Assembly: GCA_958435545.1 (NCBI GenBank)
Contig: CAUBGU010000027.1
Location: 1-17,322 of the forward strand
Source of the DNA: an uncultured Collinsella sp.
GTDB taxonomy: Bacteria > Actinomycetota > Coriobacteriia > Coriobacteriales > Coriobacteriaceae
Direction of reading: 5' to 3'
DNA length: 17,322 nucleotides
Shown here: in pieces, positions 7,377 through 14,455 of the stretch
Layout: every line of letters begins with the position of its first letter
Position numbering within the stretch: position 1 is the first letter of the stretch
Position numbers and translations under genes: made by a program
Notes under the pieces: model-generated
Told to the model about the DNA's origin: nothing
Seen by the model: the letters and a program-made list of their open reading frames with translations, nothing else
Databases searched by the model: none

Positions 7377-7412
7377 CAATAATAACGCCGCATCGGCAAC
7401 CCCGGTGCGGCG
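7377..7412 (-). terminator. Intrinsic terminator after phoR
   Basis: Minus-strand CGCCGCA (7412-7406) pairs with TGCGGCG (7392-7386), continued by CGG/CCG after one mismatch, with a GGTTG loop, and is followed by TTATTATT. It lies 26 bases after the phoR stop and separates the phosphate unit from the cps unit. Confidence 0.7.
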
Positions 7413-7437
7413 TCAAAACAACACGTTTGCTGCATTG

Positions 7438-8862
7438 CTACGCAAATGATTCGTCCTGCTGTACGGGAAACGTCACCGTGATGGTAGTCCCCACACCCAG
7501 CTCGCTCGATAGGTCGAGCGAAGCATGGTGATACACGGCGGCATGCTTAACGATGGCCAGACCCAAGCCTGTTCCGCCACGCGCCTTAGAACGACTCTTG
7601 TCCACACGGTAAAAACGCTCGAACACCTTGCCCTGCTCCTCGGGCGCGATGCCGATACCTGTATCGGCAACCGTCAGGTACGGATGGCCCTCATCATTGG
7701 TCCCACATCGAAGCGTAACCGTGCCACCGGGCTGGTTATAGCGAATAGCGTTACTGGCCAGGTTATAAATCAGCTCGTCGATCAGGCGTGGCACACCTTC
7801 GACCACAACGGGCTTCGTCTTGCGCACGATGGTCACGTCCGACTGTCGGGCGACCTGCTCAAGGCGCTGCTCCACCGTCGTAATAGCGCGCGAGAGCTCA
7901 ATGGGTTCCGTGGAACCAATAGGCACTGCCTCGCCCTCGGTCGCGCGCTCGGCCTCGTCCAGGTTAGACAACGTCAAGATGTCGTTTACCAGCGCTGCTA
8001 GACGGCCCGCCTCGCGATAGATTCGACCGCCAAAGTTGCGCAGGTCATCCTCGCCCTCAACCATGCCGTTTGCAATAAGCTCGGCGTAGCCCGAAATCGC
8101 GGTAAGCGGGGTCTTGAGCTCATGAGTGATATTGGCCGTGAACTCGCGACGCATGCGGTCGTTATCGGCCAGCACCGCCATCTGGCGTTTAAGCTCCTGG
8201 CGCTGCGACTCAATGCGTTCGAGCATGGGAACCATCTCGGTGTAGGCATGTTCATAGCTACCGCGCGGGTGGTCCAAATCGACCTCCTGCAGCGGCGCAA
8301 TGATGGCACGGGATTCGCGGCGCGCAAGGAAAAACGAAAGCACCGCGCCCGCCGCCGCGATAAGCAGCATCGGCGCCACCAGCGAAAGCAAAATCGCCGC
8401 GACGCCAGGCTGGGCTTGCGCCAAACGAACGACCTGACCGTTATCAAGGGCGACGGCGCGATATAGCATAATCTCGTCGAGCGTGGCGCTCGAGCGCTCC
8501 GCGGAGCCCGAACCGCTCTCAAGGGCCTCAACGACCTCGGGGCGATCGCCATGGTTGGGCAACATGGAAGGAGACGCCTCGTTGTCGTAGGCGACCGATC
8601 CATCCCTGTTGATCAGCGTGATACGAAGGTCCTCGCGATCGAGGCTTCGCAAAAATGCGATGGGTTCCTTCTGCTCGTTTAAGGCGGCGGCAATAAGCTC
8701 GGTTTCTTGCGAAAGGTTGGCACTCGTGGCATCTGCCAAGGTGTTTTGCACAAAGAACGCACCCAACACCGTAAACGCCAAAATGACGGACATTGCGCAG
8801 ACAAATATCGTCGCAAACACGCGATGCGAGAGCGTGTGTTTTCCCTGAGGGGCAAAGACCAC
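7438..8862 (-). CDS. phoR: PhoR-like sensor histidine kinase
   Basis: Membrane sensor kinase of 474 residues: first helix about 15-38, extracytoplasmic sensor about 40-154, second helix about 155-180, linker, then HisKA with the phosphoacceptor His247 in FTANITHELKTPL, and a HATPase domain with NLASNAIRYN (N box), DTGIGI (G1), FERFYRVDKSR (F box) and GGTGLGLAI (G2). All catalytic motifs are intact. Start is a GTG at 8862 with GGAGGAG 6 bases upstream; that ribosome site overlaps the phoB stop codon, so the two are translationally coupled. The link to phosphate rests on the partner regulator and on pstB two genes upstream. Some PhoR proteins have a PAS domain in the linker; none is evident here. 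Confidence 0.88.
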   Translation of the reverse strand: MVFAPQGKHTLSHRVFATIFVCAMSVILAFTVLGAFFVQNTLADATSANLSQETELIAAALNEQKEPIAFLRSLDREDLRITLINRDGSVAYDNEASPSMLPNHGDRPEVVEALESGSGSAERSSATLDEIMLYRAVALDNGQVVRLAQAQPGVAAILLSLVAPMLLIAAAGAVLSFFLARRESRAIIAPLQEVDLDHPRGSYEHAYTEMVPMLERIESQRQELKRQMAVLADNDRMRREFTANITHELKTPLTAISGYAELIANGMVEGEDDLRNFGGRIYREAGRLAALVNDILTLSNLDEAERATEGEAVPIGSTEPIELSRAITTVEQRLEQVARQSDVTIVRKTKPVVVEGVPRLIDELIYNLASNAIRYNQPGGTVTLRCGTNDEGHPYLTVADTGIGIAPEEQGKVFERFYRVDKSRSKARGGTGLGLAIVKHAAVYHHASLDLSSELGVGTTITVTFPVQQDESFA

Positions 8863-8865
8863 GGG

Positions 8866-9594
8866 CTACTCCTCCGTTGCGGCGTCCGCAATGCCGGCAT
8901 CTTCGGTATCGCCACCAGCGGAAGGCTCGGCCAGACGATAGCCCACGCCGCGCACTGTCTCGATAGCGCTGGCACGCTCGCCGAGCTTTTGGCGAAGCGT
9001 CTGTACGTGAACGTCGACGGTACGCGAGCCGCCATCGAAGTCCCAGCCCCACACGCTCTGCAGCAGCGACTCGCGAGTAAAGACCACACCGGGTTTGCGC
9101 ATAAGATACTCGAGCAAATCGAACTCGCGCAAAGTAAGCTTGAGTGGCTCACCGGCAACGGTCACCTCGCGATGGCTGGGCGAAAGCACGATATCGCCCA
9201 CGCTGAGCACATCACTCACCTGCTTGACCATACCGCCGCGGCGCAGCAGCGCACGGCAACGGCTGGCAAGCTCCATGAGCGAAAACGGCTTAGTCAGATA
9301 ATCGTCGGCACCGCCATCGAGCGCCATCACCTTATCGAGCTCGGTATCTTTGGCGGTGAGCATCATGATGGGCACCGTCGCCGTCAGGCGGTCGGCGCGC
9401 AGGCGACGCATAATTGCCAAACCGTCGGTATCGGGCAGCATGATGTCGAGCAGGACGGCATCGGGTACCCGTCGCGCCACGGCAGCCTTAAACTCACCGT
9501 CGCACGAAAAGCCTTCGGCCTCAATCCCCTGCTTGCGCAGCGCATAGACCGTCAAATCCCTGATGTTGTCATCGTCCTCGACGTAATAGATCAT
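8866..9594 (-). CDS. phoB: PhoB/PhoP-like response regulator, OmpR family
   Basis: Transcription regulator of 242 residues: receiver domain with acidic pocket Glu6-Asp7-Asp8, phosphoacceptor Asp50 in LLDIMLPDTDG, Thr80 and Lys102 (TKPF), then a winged-helix DNA-binding domain with the recognition region SRTVDVHVQTLRQKLG and the closing hairpin TVRGVGYRL. The ATG at 9594 has AAAGGGG 6 bases upstream; an in-frame ATG at 9618 is upstream of that ribosome site and is rejected. It is followed by an acidic, low-complexity tail. Located between pstB and phoR, it is the probable activator of the pstB promoter through the box at 10599-10626. Confidence 0.88.
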   Translation of the reverse strand: MIYYVEDDDNIRDLTVYALRKQGIEAEGFSCDGEFKAAVARRVPDAVLLDIMLPDTDGLAIMRRLRADRLTATVPIMMLTAKDTELDKVMALDGGADDYLTKPFSLMELASRCRALLRRGGMVKQVSDVLSVGDIVLSPSHREVTVAGEPLKLTLREFDLLEYLMRKPGVVFTRESLLQSVWGWDFDGGSRTVDVHVQTLRQKLGERASAIETVRGVGYRLAEPSAGGDTEDAGIADAATEE

Positions 9595-9634
9595 GTTGAA
9601 CCCCTTTGCGGCCGGCATGACCGCATCTTAACCC

Positions 9635-9648
9635 TAAAGGTACCTTTA
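9635..9648. promoter_or_regulatory. 14-base palindrome between pstB and phoB
   Basis: TAAAGGTACCTTTA is a perfect palindrome in the 64-base gap between the pstB stop and the phoB start. A short CATCT/AGATG pair (9624-9628, 9651-9655) flanks it slightly off-centre. The lack of a loop argues against an RNA hairpin and for a protein-binding site. It may control internal transcription of phoB-phoR; no clear promoter is seen. Confidence 0.35.
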
Positions 9649-9658
9649 CTAGATGGTA

Positions 9659-10534
9659 TCAGCCAAAACGTCCCGTTAAATAATCCGCCGTGCGCGGGTC
9701 GGTGGGATTTTTGAAGAGCTGAGCGGTGGGTGCGTGCTCCACCAACTCACCCAGCAAGAAAAACGCGACCGAGTCGGAGATGCGCGCCGCCTGCTGCATA
9801 TTGTGCGTAACGACCACGAGCGTACAGGTCTCTTTGAGCTCGCAGGCCAGCTGCTCAACCACCAGCGTCGACACGGGATCGAGAGCGCTCGTGGGCTCGT
9901 CCATCAGCAGAATATCGGGCTGCACGGCAAGCGCGCGGGCGATGCACAGACGCTGCTGCTGCCCGCCCGAAAGGCCCAGCCCCGACTCCTTGAGTTTGTC
10001 CTTGACCTCATCCCATAGCGCAGCGCGACGAAGAGAGTCCTCGACCAACTCATCCAGAACGGCGCGGTCGCGCACGCCCATGCCGCGTGGACCATACGCG
10101 ACGTTGTCGTAGATGCTCATGGGAAACGGGTTGGGGCGCTGGAACACCATGCCCACGCGCTGGCGCAGGCGGCAGATGTCGTAGTCGCCCAGGATATCCT
10201 GGCCGTCGAGCGCGATCTTACCCTCGATGCGGCAGTCCTTGATGTCGTCGTTCATGCGGTTAAAGCAACGCAGCAGCGTCGACTTGCCGCAGCCCGAAGG
10301 ACCGATAAACGAGGTGATCTGCTTGTCGCGAATCTTGATGGATACGTCCTTGAGCGCGTGGTGGTCGCCATAGAACAGATCGAGGCCCTCGACGTCGATG
10401 CGCGTCGACGAGGCGGCAAGATCCTGCGCCGTGGGACGAGTCGCGTCCCCGACTTCGCGCTCGTGCGCAGCCTCGGCTTGCGCCTCCATTAGCTCCTCGA
10501 GCTCCGTGGGCTCCATAGCCGCAGCAGCCGTCAT
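9659..10534 (-). CDS. pstB: Phosphate ABC transporter ATP-binding protein PstB
   Basis: ATPase of the high-affinity phosphate importer PstSCAB, bound to the inner face of the membrane through PstA and PstC. The 291-residue product has Walker [10 protein letters not shown] (78-86), the PstB-typical Q-loop [21 protein letters not shown] (Gln132), signature LSGGQQQR (188-195), Walker [14 protein letters not shown] (from 208) and H-loop His244 in [10 protein letters not shown]; it ends [10 protein letters not shown] as PstB proteins do. An acidic N-terminal extension of some 35-40 residues precedes the usual start. ATG at 10534 is chosen because GGAGG lies 8 bases upstream; a GTG at 10549 overlaps it. 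The other Pst genes are not next to it: upstream is an unrelated kinase gene, downstream phoB. Confidence 0.95.
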   Translation of the reverse strand: MTAAAAMEPTELEELMEAQAEAAHEREVGDATRPTAQDLAASSTRIDVEGLDLFYGDHHALKDVSIKIRDKQITSFIGPSGCGKSTLLRCFNRMNDDIKDCRIEGKIALDGQDILGDYDICRLRQRVGMVFQRPNPFPMSIYDNVAYGPRGMGVRDRAVLDELVEDSLRRAALWDEVKDKLKESGLGLSGGQQQRLCIARALAVQPDILLMDEPTSALDPVSTLVVEQLACELKETCTLVVVTHNMQQAARISDSVAFFLLGELVEHAPTAQLFKNPTDPRTADYLTGRFG

Positions 10535-10573
10535 ACCGCATACCTCCACATCGATATCAATTCAGCAGTATCG

Positions 10574-10626
10574 ATAGTAGAAATCGCGGCTCATATGCAC
10601 GTGAGCGCATTGTCAGGTGTTTGTAA
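10574..10626 (-). promoter_or_regulatory. Candidate Pho box and promoter of pstB
   Basis: On the minus strand TTACAA (10626-10621), TGACAA (10615-10610) and TCACGT (10604-10599) are spaced by exactly 5 bases, giving an 11-base period. This is the half-site arrangement recognised by PhoB/PhoP-type regulators (TTNACA-like repeats). A -10 candidate TACTAT (10579-10574) follows 19 bases after the last half-site, and no good -35 is present, as expected for an activator-dependent promoter. It begins 11 bases after the stop codon of the upstream kinase gene. Confidence 0.55.
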
Positions 10627-10637
10627 GGGCGCCTACG

Positions 10638-11876
10638 CTACGCGGCAGGCAGCTCGATGGTAAAGACGGTATGCTCGGGCGTCGATTCGCACGCGATGGT
10701 ACCGCCATGCGCGCATACAATCTCCTTGGCGATGGCGAGGCCCAGCCCAGCACCGCCGCGATTGGTCGCACGCGCTGCATCCAGGCGATAAAACTTCTCA
10801 AAGATCACCTTGAGCTTTGGCTCAGGGATCGGATCGCCCTGGTTCACAAATCGTACGCGTACGCCACCGTCGCCCAAACGCCTGGCCTCGATCGTGATCA
10901 TCGAGCCTTCATAGCTATAGGCAACGGCGTTTTTCATGATGTTGTTGAATACGCGAGCCATCTTGTCGCCGTCCACGAGCACCGTCAGGTCCTCGCAGAT
11001 ATCAACCTGGGCTTCCTTGTGCTGTTCGTTGAGAATGGGATAGAACTCGTCGGCCACCTGCGCCAGCAATAGCCCCAAATCGACGTAGGCGCGGGTGAGC
11101 ACGATATCGTGGAAATCGAAACGCGTGATGTCGAAGAACTCCTCGATGAGCGCGTCGAGCCGGTGGGCCTTGTCGAGCGCCACGCCCGTAAAGCGTGCAC
11201 GCTGCTCGAGCGGCAAATCGGGAGCCTCCTGTAGGAGCGAAAGATAGCCCACCACGCTGGCAAGCGGCGTGCGCAGATCGTGCGCCAGATACGTAACCAG
11301 GTCATCTTTGCGATGCGATTCGTCGCGCAGGGCCTGTTGAACCTTGCGCTCACAATCGCGCGCCCGATTGAGCGCACCTTCGACCTCGAGAAAGTCGCCG
11401 TCGATGGTATCCCACGTGTCGGGGCTATCGATCAGACGGTCCTGAATACGGGCGGCGATTACGCGGTCGGCATGCTGCTCGCCCTGCTCATAACCCTGGT
11501 AATACAGGGCGCGTCCGCAAAAGAACAGGACGCACACGGCAAGCGCCAGCACAAAGCCGAGCATGTTGAACACAAAGGCGACGTCAAAGAACACGGGCTC
11601 GCCAATACCGCCAAGCGCCATGGCCCCGATCGCCAGCGTAATTGTCCACGCGGCACCGCCGATTACCACGCAACGGCGGACGATTTCGAATCGATCGATC
11701 AGCAAGAAGCCAATGAGCAGAACTGCCAGGATGCCAATGATATTGTCAATGCCAATGAGTAGCAGACTCAGCAAAAAGAGCAGCACCGTCGCAAGCGCGC
11801 GGTTGTCGACGACCGCCCTTATGTATTCAAAGAGTCGATCGGGCACCTCGAATACCCGCCTATCGTCTTTTGTCAT
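10638..11876 (-). CDS. VanS-like sensor histidine kinase
   Basis: Sensor kinase of 412 residues with three to four hydrophobic segments between residues 28 and 123 and almost no extracytoplasmic loop, then HisKA with His199 in TYLAHDLRTPLASVVGYL, and a HATPase domain with NNIMKNAVAYS (N box), a degenerate G1 region (NQGDPIPE, as in VanS-type kinases), IFEKFYRLD (F box) and RGGAGLGLAIAKE (G2). The VanS-like DLRTPL and NQG-IPE signatures and the VanR-like partner support the subfamily. Start taken as ATG 11876, with GGGGAA 6 bases upstream; GTG at 11882 is an alternative. It lies 25 bases after the regulator stop, in one unit. The ligand is unknown: a short-loop sensor probably detects a signal in or at the membrane. 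Confidence 0.87.
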   Translation of the reverse strand: MTKDDRRVFEVPDRLFEYIRAVVDNRALATVLLFLLSLLLIGIDNIIGILAVLLIGFLLIDRFEIVRRCVVIGGAAWTITLAIGAMALGGIGEPVFFDVAFVFNMLGFVLALAVCVLFFCGRALYYQGYEQGEQHADRVIAARIQDRLIDSPDTWDTIDGDFLEVEGALNRARDCERKVQQALRDESHRKDDLVTYLAHDLRTPLASVVGYLSLLQEAPDLPLEQRARFTGVALDKAHRLDALIEEFFDITRFDFHDIVLTRAYVDLGLLLAQVADEFYPILNEQHKEAQVDICEDLTVLVDGDKMARVFNNIMKNAVAYSYEGSMITIEARRLGDGGVRVRFVNQGDPIPEPKLKVIFEKFYRLDAARATNRGGAGLGLAIAKEIVCAHGGTIACESTPEHTVFTIELPAA

Positions 11877-11901
11877 ATCCACTTCCCCACCACCAAAGGC
11901 G

Positions 11902-12597
11902 TTATTCGATTATGTAGCCGACGCCCCAGACGTTTTTGATAAAGCGCGGCTTTTGGGCATCGTCGCCGATCTTTTCGCGCAGATGGCGGATGTGCACCAT
12001 CACCGTATTGTTGGAGCCGGGCATAAAGTCCTCGTTCCACACCGCGCGGAACAGGTCCCCCACGGCCACCACGCTGCCACGATGCTCCACCAGATACAGC
12101 AAGATGGAATACTCGATGGGCGTGAGACGCACCGGTGCGCCGTCCACCGTCACACAACGAGCGTCGCGGTTGATCTCGAGACCGTCGAGCTGGATGGTCG
12201 GTGACTCGACCGCCTGTGCGCGGCTGCCGTAGCTGGTGTAACGACGGAGTTGAGCATGAACGCGCGCTATGAGCTCCAGCGGACGGAACGGCTTGACCAC
12301 GTAATCGTCTGCGCCCAGCGAGAGGCCCTCGATCTTATCCTGCTGGGCATCGCGCGCCGTCAGCATAATAACGGGATAGGTATGGCCAGCGCGGATGGTG
12401 CGCAGCAACTCAAAGCCGTCGATATCGGGCAGCATGACGTCCAGCAGCGCCAGATCGAACTCCTGCTCCAAAATCGCCTTGGCAGCATCTGCTCCGCTAT
12501 AGGCAATCTGAACATCAAAGCCCTCTTTTGTAAGGTAGATACCGACCAGGTCGGCGATGGCCTTCTCGTCATCAACTACCAAAATGCGCTCGTTCAT
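11902..12597 (-). CDS. VanR-like response regulator, OmpR family
   Basis: Regulator of 231 residues: receiver domain with Asp9-Asp10, phosphoacceptor Asp53 in LLDVMLPDIDG, Thr/Ala at 78-80 and KPFRPLELIAR, then a winged-helix domain with NTVMVHIRHLREKIGD and NVWGVGYIIE, which is the VanR/YclJ-like signature. ATG at 12597 has GAGGAG 7 bases upstream. It is transcribed away from the carboxypeptidase gene, from a shared 200-base region carrying a tandem TTAAG repeat. By analogy with VanR systems, where regulators drive D,D-peptidase genes, the neighbour is its likely target; the sequence does not prove this. No vanHAX-type ligase genes are present, so there is no basis to call resistance. Confidence 0.88.
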   Translation of the reverse strand: MNERILVVDDEKAIADLVGIYLTKEGFDVQIAYSGADAAKAILEQEFDLALLDVMLPDIDGFELLRTIRAGHTYPVIMLTARDAQQDKIEGLSLGADDYVVKPFRPLELIARVHAQLRRYTSYGSRAQAVESPTIQLDGLEINRDARCVTVDGAPVRLTPIEYSILLYLVEHRGSVVAVGDLFRAVWNEDFMPGSNNTVMVHIRHLREKIGDDAQKPRFIKNVWGVGYIIE

Positions 12598-12617
12598 GCG
12601 TGCTCCTCTCGCGCTCC

Positions 12618-12678
12618 ATTATGCCCGAGACAGCGCGCGCCACACACAACAAGCGCGGTCGTTTAAGTCGACCTTAAG
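12618..12678 (-). promoter_or_regulatory. VanR-like gene promoter with tandem TTAAG sites
   Basis: TTAAG at 12663-12667 and 12674-12678 are direct repeats with an 11-base period, the spacing used by OmpR-family dimers; read on the minus strand they are CTTAA repeats. Minus-strand CATAAT (12623-12618) is a good -10 for the regulator gene, and the repeats would lie roughly 45-60 bases before its transcription start. This suggests autoregulation and possibly control of the divergent carboxypeptidase gene. Confidence 0.45.
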
Positions 12679-12751
12679 CACCTATGCGTCCGTTCGGGCG
12701 CAGACATGGGCCGTGCACGCCCGCGCACTGATTGTCCGCGCCGGTAAACGA

Positions 12752-12757
12752 TATACT
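12752..12757 (+). promoter_or_regulatory. Candidate -10 of the carboxypeptidase gene
   Basis: TATACT is a five-of-six match to the -10 consensus and would place the transcript start about 33 bases before the GTG at 12797. No convincing -35 is 16-18 bases upstream (TGATTG at best), which fits a promoter needing an activator. An in-frame TTG at 12758 overlaps the promoter and is unlikely as a start. Confidence 0.4.
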
Positions 12758-12796
12758 TTGAACTCTAAAGAGACCATCCCGTCGAAAGCGAAATCT

Positions 12797-14137
12797 GTGA
12801 AGACTCTTAGTTCTCTTGTAAAGCGCTCCGCGCAACTGACCGCCGGCATTGCCTGCGCTCTCGCCCTTGCTGCCGGCGTGCCGTCTATCGCCAACGCCCA
12901 GGTGCTTACGACTGATATCGTTTGCGGCAAGACCGCCGACGCCCGCGGCATCACGGCCGAGAATCTGCCCGATATCGATGCGACCAACGCCATCGTCATG
13001 AGCAAGGACGGTTCCGTCTATTACGCCCGCAGCGCCGATGATCAGGTCAAGATTGCCTCGATCACCAAGGTGATGACCGCGATCCTGACCGTTGAGAACT
13101 GCAAAATGGACGAGAAGATCACGGTGAGCAATGCTGCCGCCACCGTAGGCAACTCGACCGCCGGCCTGCTCGAAGGCGACGAGCTCACCGTGGAGCAAGC
13201 TCTGCGCGGCCTGATGATCCCCTCGGGCAACGATGCCGCCATCGCGCTTGCCGAGCACGTGGGCAAAAAGATCGACCCCAAGACCAAGGACGCCGTGGCC
13301 ACCTTTGTAAAGGCCATGAACGAGCGCGCTCAAGAGCTCGGCTGCACGGGAACGCTTTTTGAGAATCCGCACGGTCTGGACTTTGATGAGTGGGCCGGTA
13401 ACATGCACTCCACCGCGCACGATGTAGCCCTGATGATGCAGGAGGCAATGAAGAACGACACGTTCCGCGAAATCGTGGCGAGCGATGATTCCTGGATTGA
13501 GGTTACGGGCGCCGACGGTTCCGACCATTCGCATTCCATGGATACGCACAATGAGCTGCTGGGGCAGGACGGCAATATCGGCGGTAAGACCGGCACCACC
13601 GACGATGCCGGCTATTGCTTTACGGCAGCCTACAACCGCGATGGCGACGAGACCTACACCGTCGTCTTGAACTCCAGCACCACCGATCAGCGCTTTGCCG
13701 ACACGGCCGCCCTTGCCAACTGGTACTACGGCCACAAGGTGACGGTTGCGATCGCCAACACGCAGGAAAAGACTGCCAACGGCAATCCGCTCATCGCGCG
13801 CATTGGCCAGACCGATTGGACGGACAAGACGATCGATGCCACGCTCGCCGATCCCGCAGCTCAGGCGACCGTCTTTGCGCTTGCCGGAGAGGTGACCGAG
13901 AAGGTTACCTATGATGACCTTTCGGGCACGGTACATGTAGGCGACAAGGTGGGTAGCGTGATGCTCAAGCAAGACGGCACCAAGATCGCCGTCATGGATT
14001 TGGTTGCCGACGAAGAAGGCTCGGGGCCGAATCCCATTGAGTGGCTCCTTGTGAAGCTCGACCGCCTGGGCCGCCGCATCGACAATCGCCCGCTTACGGC
14101 AGAAAGCGAAACCGTAGCCAAGGCACCCGAGATGTAG
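12797..14137 (+). CDS. Secreted D-Ala-D-Ala carboxypeptidase (DacA/PBP5-like)
   Basis: Serine peptidase (S11) that removes the terminal D-Ala from peptidoglycan pentapeptides outside the membrane. The 446-residue product starts with a signal peptide (basic VKTLSSLVKR, hydrophobic core, cleavage likely after ANA at residue 34). The penicillin-binding motifs are SITK (88-91, nucleophile Ser88), SGN (143-145) and KTG (264-266); a C-terminal beta-rich domain follows as in PBP5. The C-terminus ends with a charged, possibly amphipathic stretch and no obvious membrane helix. The frame is open upstream to 12557, inside the regulator gene, but GTG 12797 is preferred because it starts a clean signal peptide; its ribosome site (AAAGCGA) is weak. 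Only plus-strand gene of the window, divergent from the VanR-like gene. Confidence 0.92.
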   Translation: MKTLSSLVKRSAQLTAGIACALALAAGVPSIANAQVLTTDIVCGKTADARGITAENLPDIDATNAIVMSKDGSVYYARSADDQVKIASITKVMTAILTVENCKMDEKITVSNAAATVGNSTAGLLEGDELTVEQALRGLMIPSGNDAAIALAEHVGKKIDPKTKDAVATFVKAMNERAQELGCTGTLFENPHGLDFDEWAGNMHSTAHDVALMMQEAMKNDTFREIVASDDSWIEVTGADGSDHSHSMDTHNELLGQDGNIGGKTGTTDDAGYCFTAAYNRDGDETYTVVLNSSTTDQRFADTAALANWYYGHKVTVAIANTQEKTANGNPLIARIGQTDWTDKTIDATLADPAAQATVFALAGEVTEKVTYDDLSGTVHVGDKVGSVMLKQDGTKIAVMDLVADEEGSGPNPIEWLLVKLDRLGRRIDNRPLTAESETVAKAPEM

Positions 14138-14161
14138 GGTCGAAGGACAATACGCTCGCCG

Positions 14162-14194
14162 AAAGGAGGCATCCGAAAGGATGCCTCCTTTTTT
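14162..14194 (+). terminator. Intrinsic terminator of the carboxypeptidase gene
   Basis: AAAGGAGGCATCC-GAAA-GGATGCCTCCTTT is a 13-bp perfect stem with a GAAA loop, ending in six Ts, 24 bases after the stop codon. Confidence 0.95.
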
Positions 14195-14196
14195 GA

Positions 14197-14213
14197 GGGT
14201 TCGAATCCCCAGC
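14197..14213 (+). pseudogene. T-arm fragment of a tRNA, inverted to tRNA-Ser
   Basis: GGGTTCGAATCCCCAGC matches exactly the reverse complement of 14280-14296, which is the T-arm and start of the 3' acceptor strand of the neighbouring tRNA-Ser. It has the invariant G-TTCGAAT-C T-loop and is continued by GCCC, but no D-arm, anticodon arm or CCA is found around it. It sits directly after the carboxypeptidase terminator. It may be a relic of another tRNA gene or a recombination scar. Confidence 0.5.
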
Positions 14214-14229
14214 GCCCTTTCTCGATAAT

Positions 14230-14256
14230 AAAAAAAGGGCCCCAAATGGGACCCTT
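14230..14256 (-). terminator. Terminator after tRNA-Ser
   Basis: Minus-strand AAGGGTCCC-ATTT-GGGGCCCTT forms a 9-bp stem (one G-U) ending in seven Ts (14236-14230). It starts 15 bases after the CCA end of tRNA-Ser and probably also ends readthrough from the TPR-like gene upstream. Confidence 0.9.
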
Positions 14257-14270
14257 CTTTCAAGTCATAC

Positions 14271-14361
14271 TGGCGGAGAGCTGGGGATTCGAACCCCAGA
14301 TGCCCTTTTGGGGCATACTCGCTTAGCAGGCGAGCACCTTCGGCCTCTCGGTCAGCTCTCC
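14271..14361 (-). tRNA. tRNA-Ser (anticodon GCU)
   Basis: A 91-base type II tRNA. Acceptor stem GGAGAGC/GCTCTCC with discriminator G and an encoded CCA (14273-14271). The D-arm region carries TGACCGAGAGGCC. Anticodon arm CTCGC-CTGCTAA-GCGAG gives anticodon GCU, reading AGC/AGU. A long variable arm (ATGCCCCAAAAGGGCAT) is typical of serine tRNAs, and the T-arm has GGGGTTCGAATCCCC. It lies 94 bases downstream of the TPR-like gene in the same direction. Confidence 0.97.
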
Positions 14362-14455
14362 GTAACAGCCGTTCTATAGTAACCAAACAGCCGAAGTTGA
14401 GCAAGAGGGAATTTTCTAATTGCCTAGAGGCCTTTCCTCCTTGCAGTTTTCGCCC

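Noticed and set aside
8707..9714. 335-codon plus-strand frame across phoR and phoB
   Set aside because: It spans two well-supported minus-strand genes and the palindrome gap, with no motif.
10638..12597. Glycopeptide resistance locus
   Set aside because: Only VanRS-like regulators are present; no vanH, ligase or vanX genes occur, so a resistance function is not supported.
12557..12796. 80-codon N-terminal extension of the carboxypeptidase gene
   Set aside because: It starts inside the VanR-like gene, crosses the TTAAG repeats and the promoter, and would bury the signal peptide.
12674..14404. 576-codon open frame on the minus strand opposite the carboxypeptidase gene
   Set aside because: It runs through the tRNA-Ser gene and the terminators and has no recognisable domain; the plus strand has a signal peptide and SxxK, SGN and KTG motifs.
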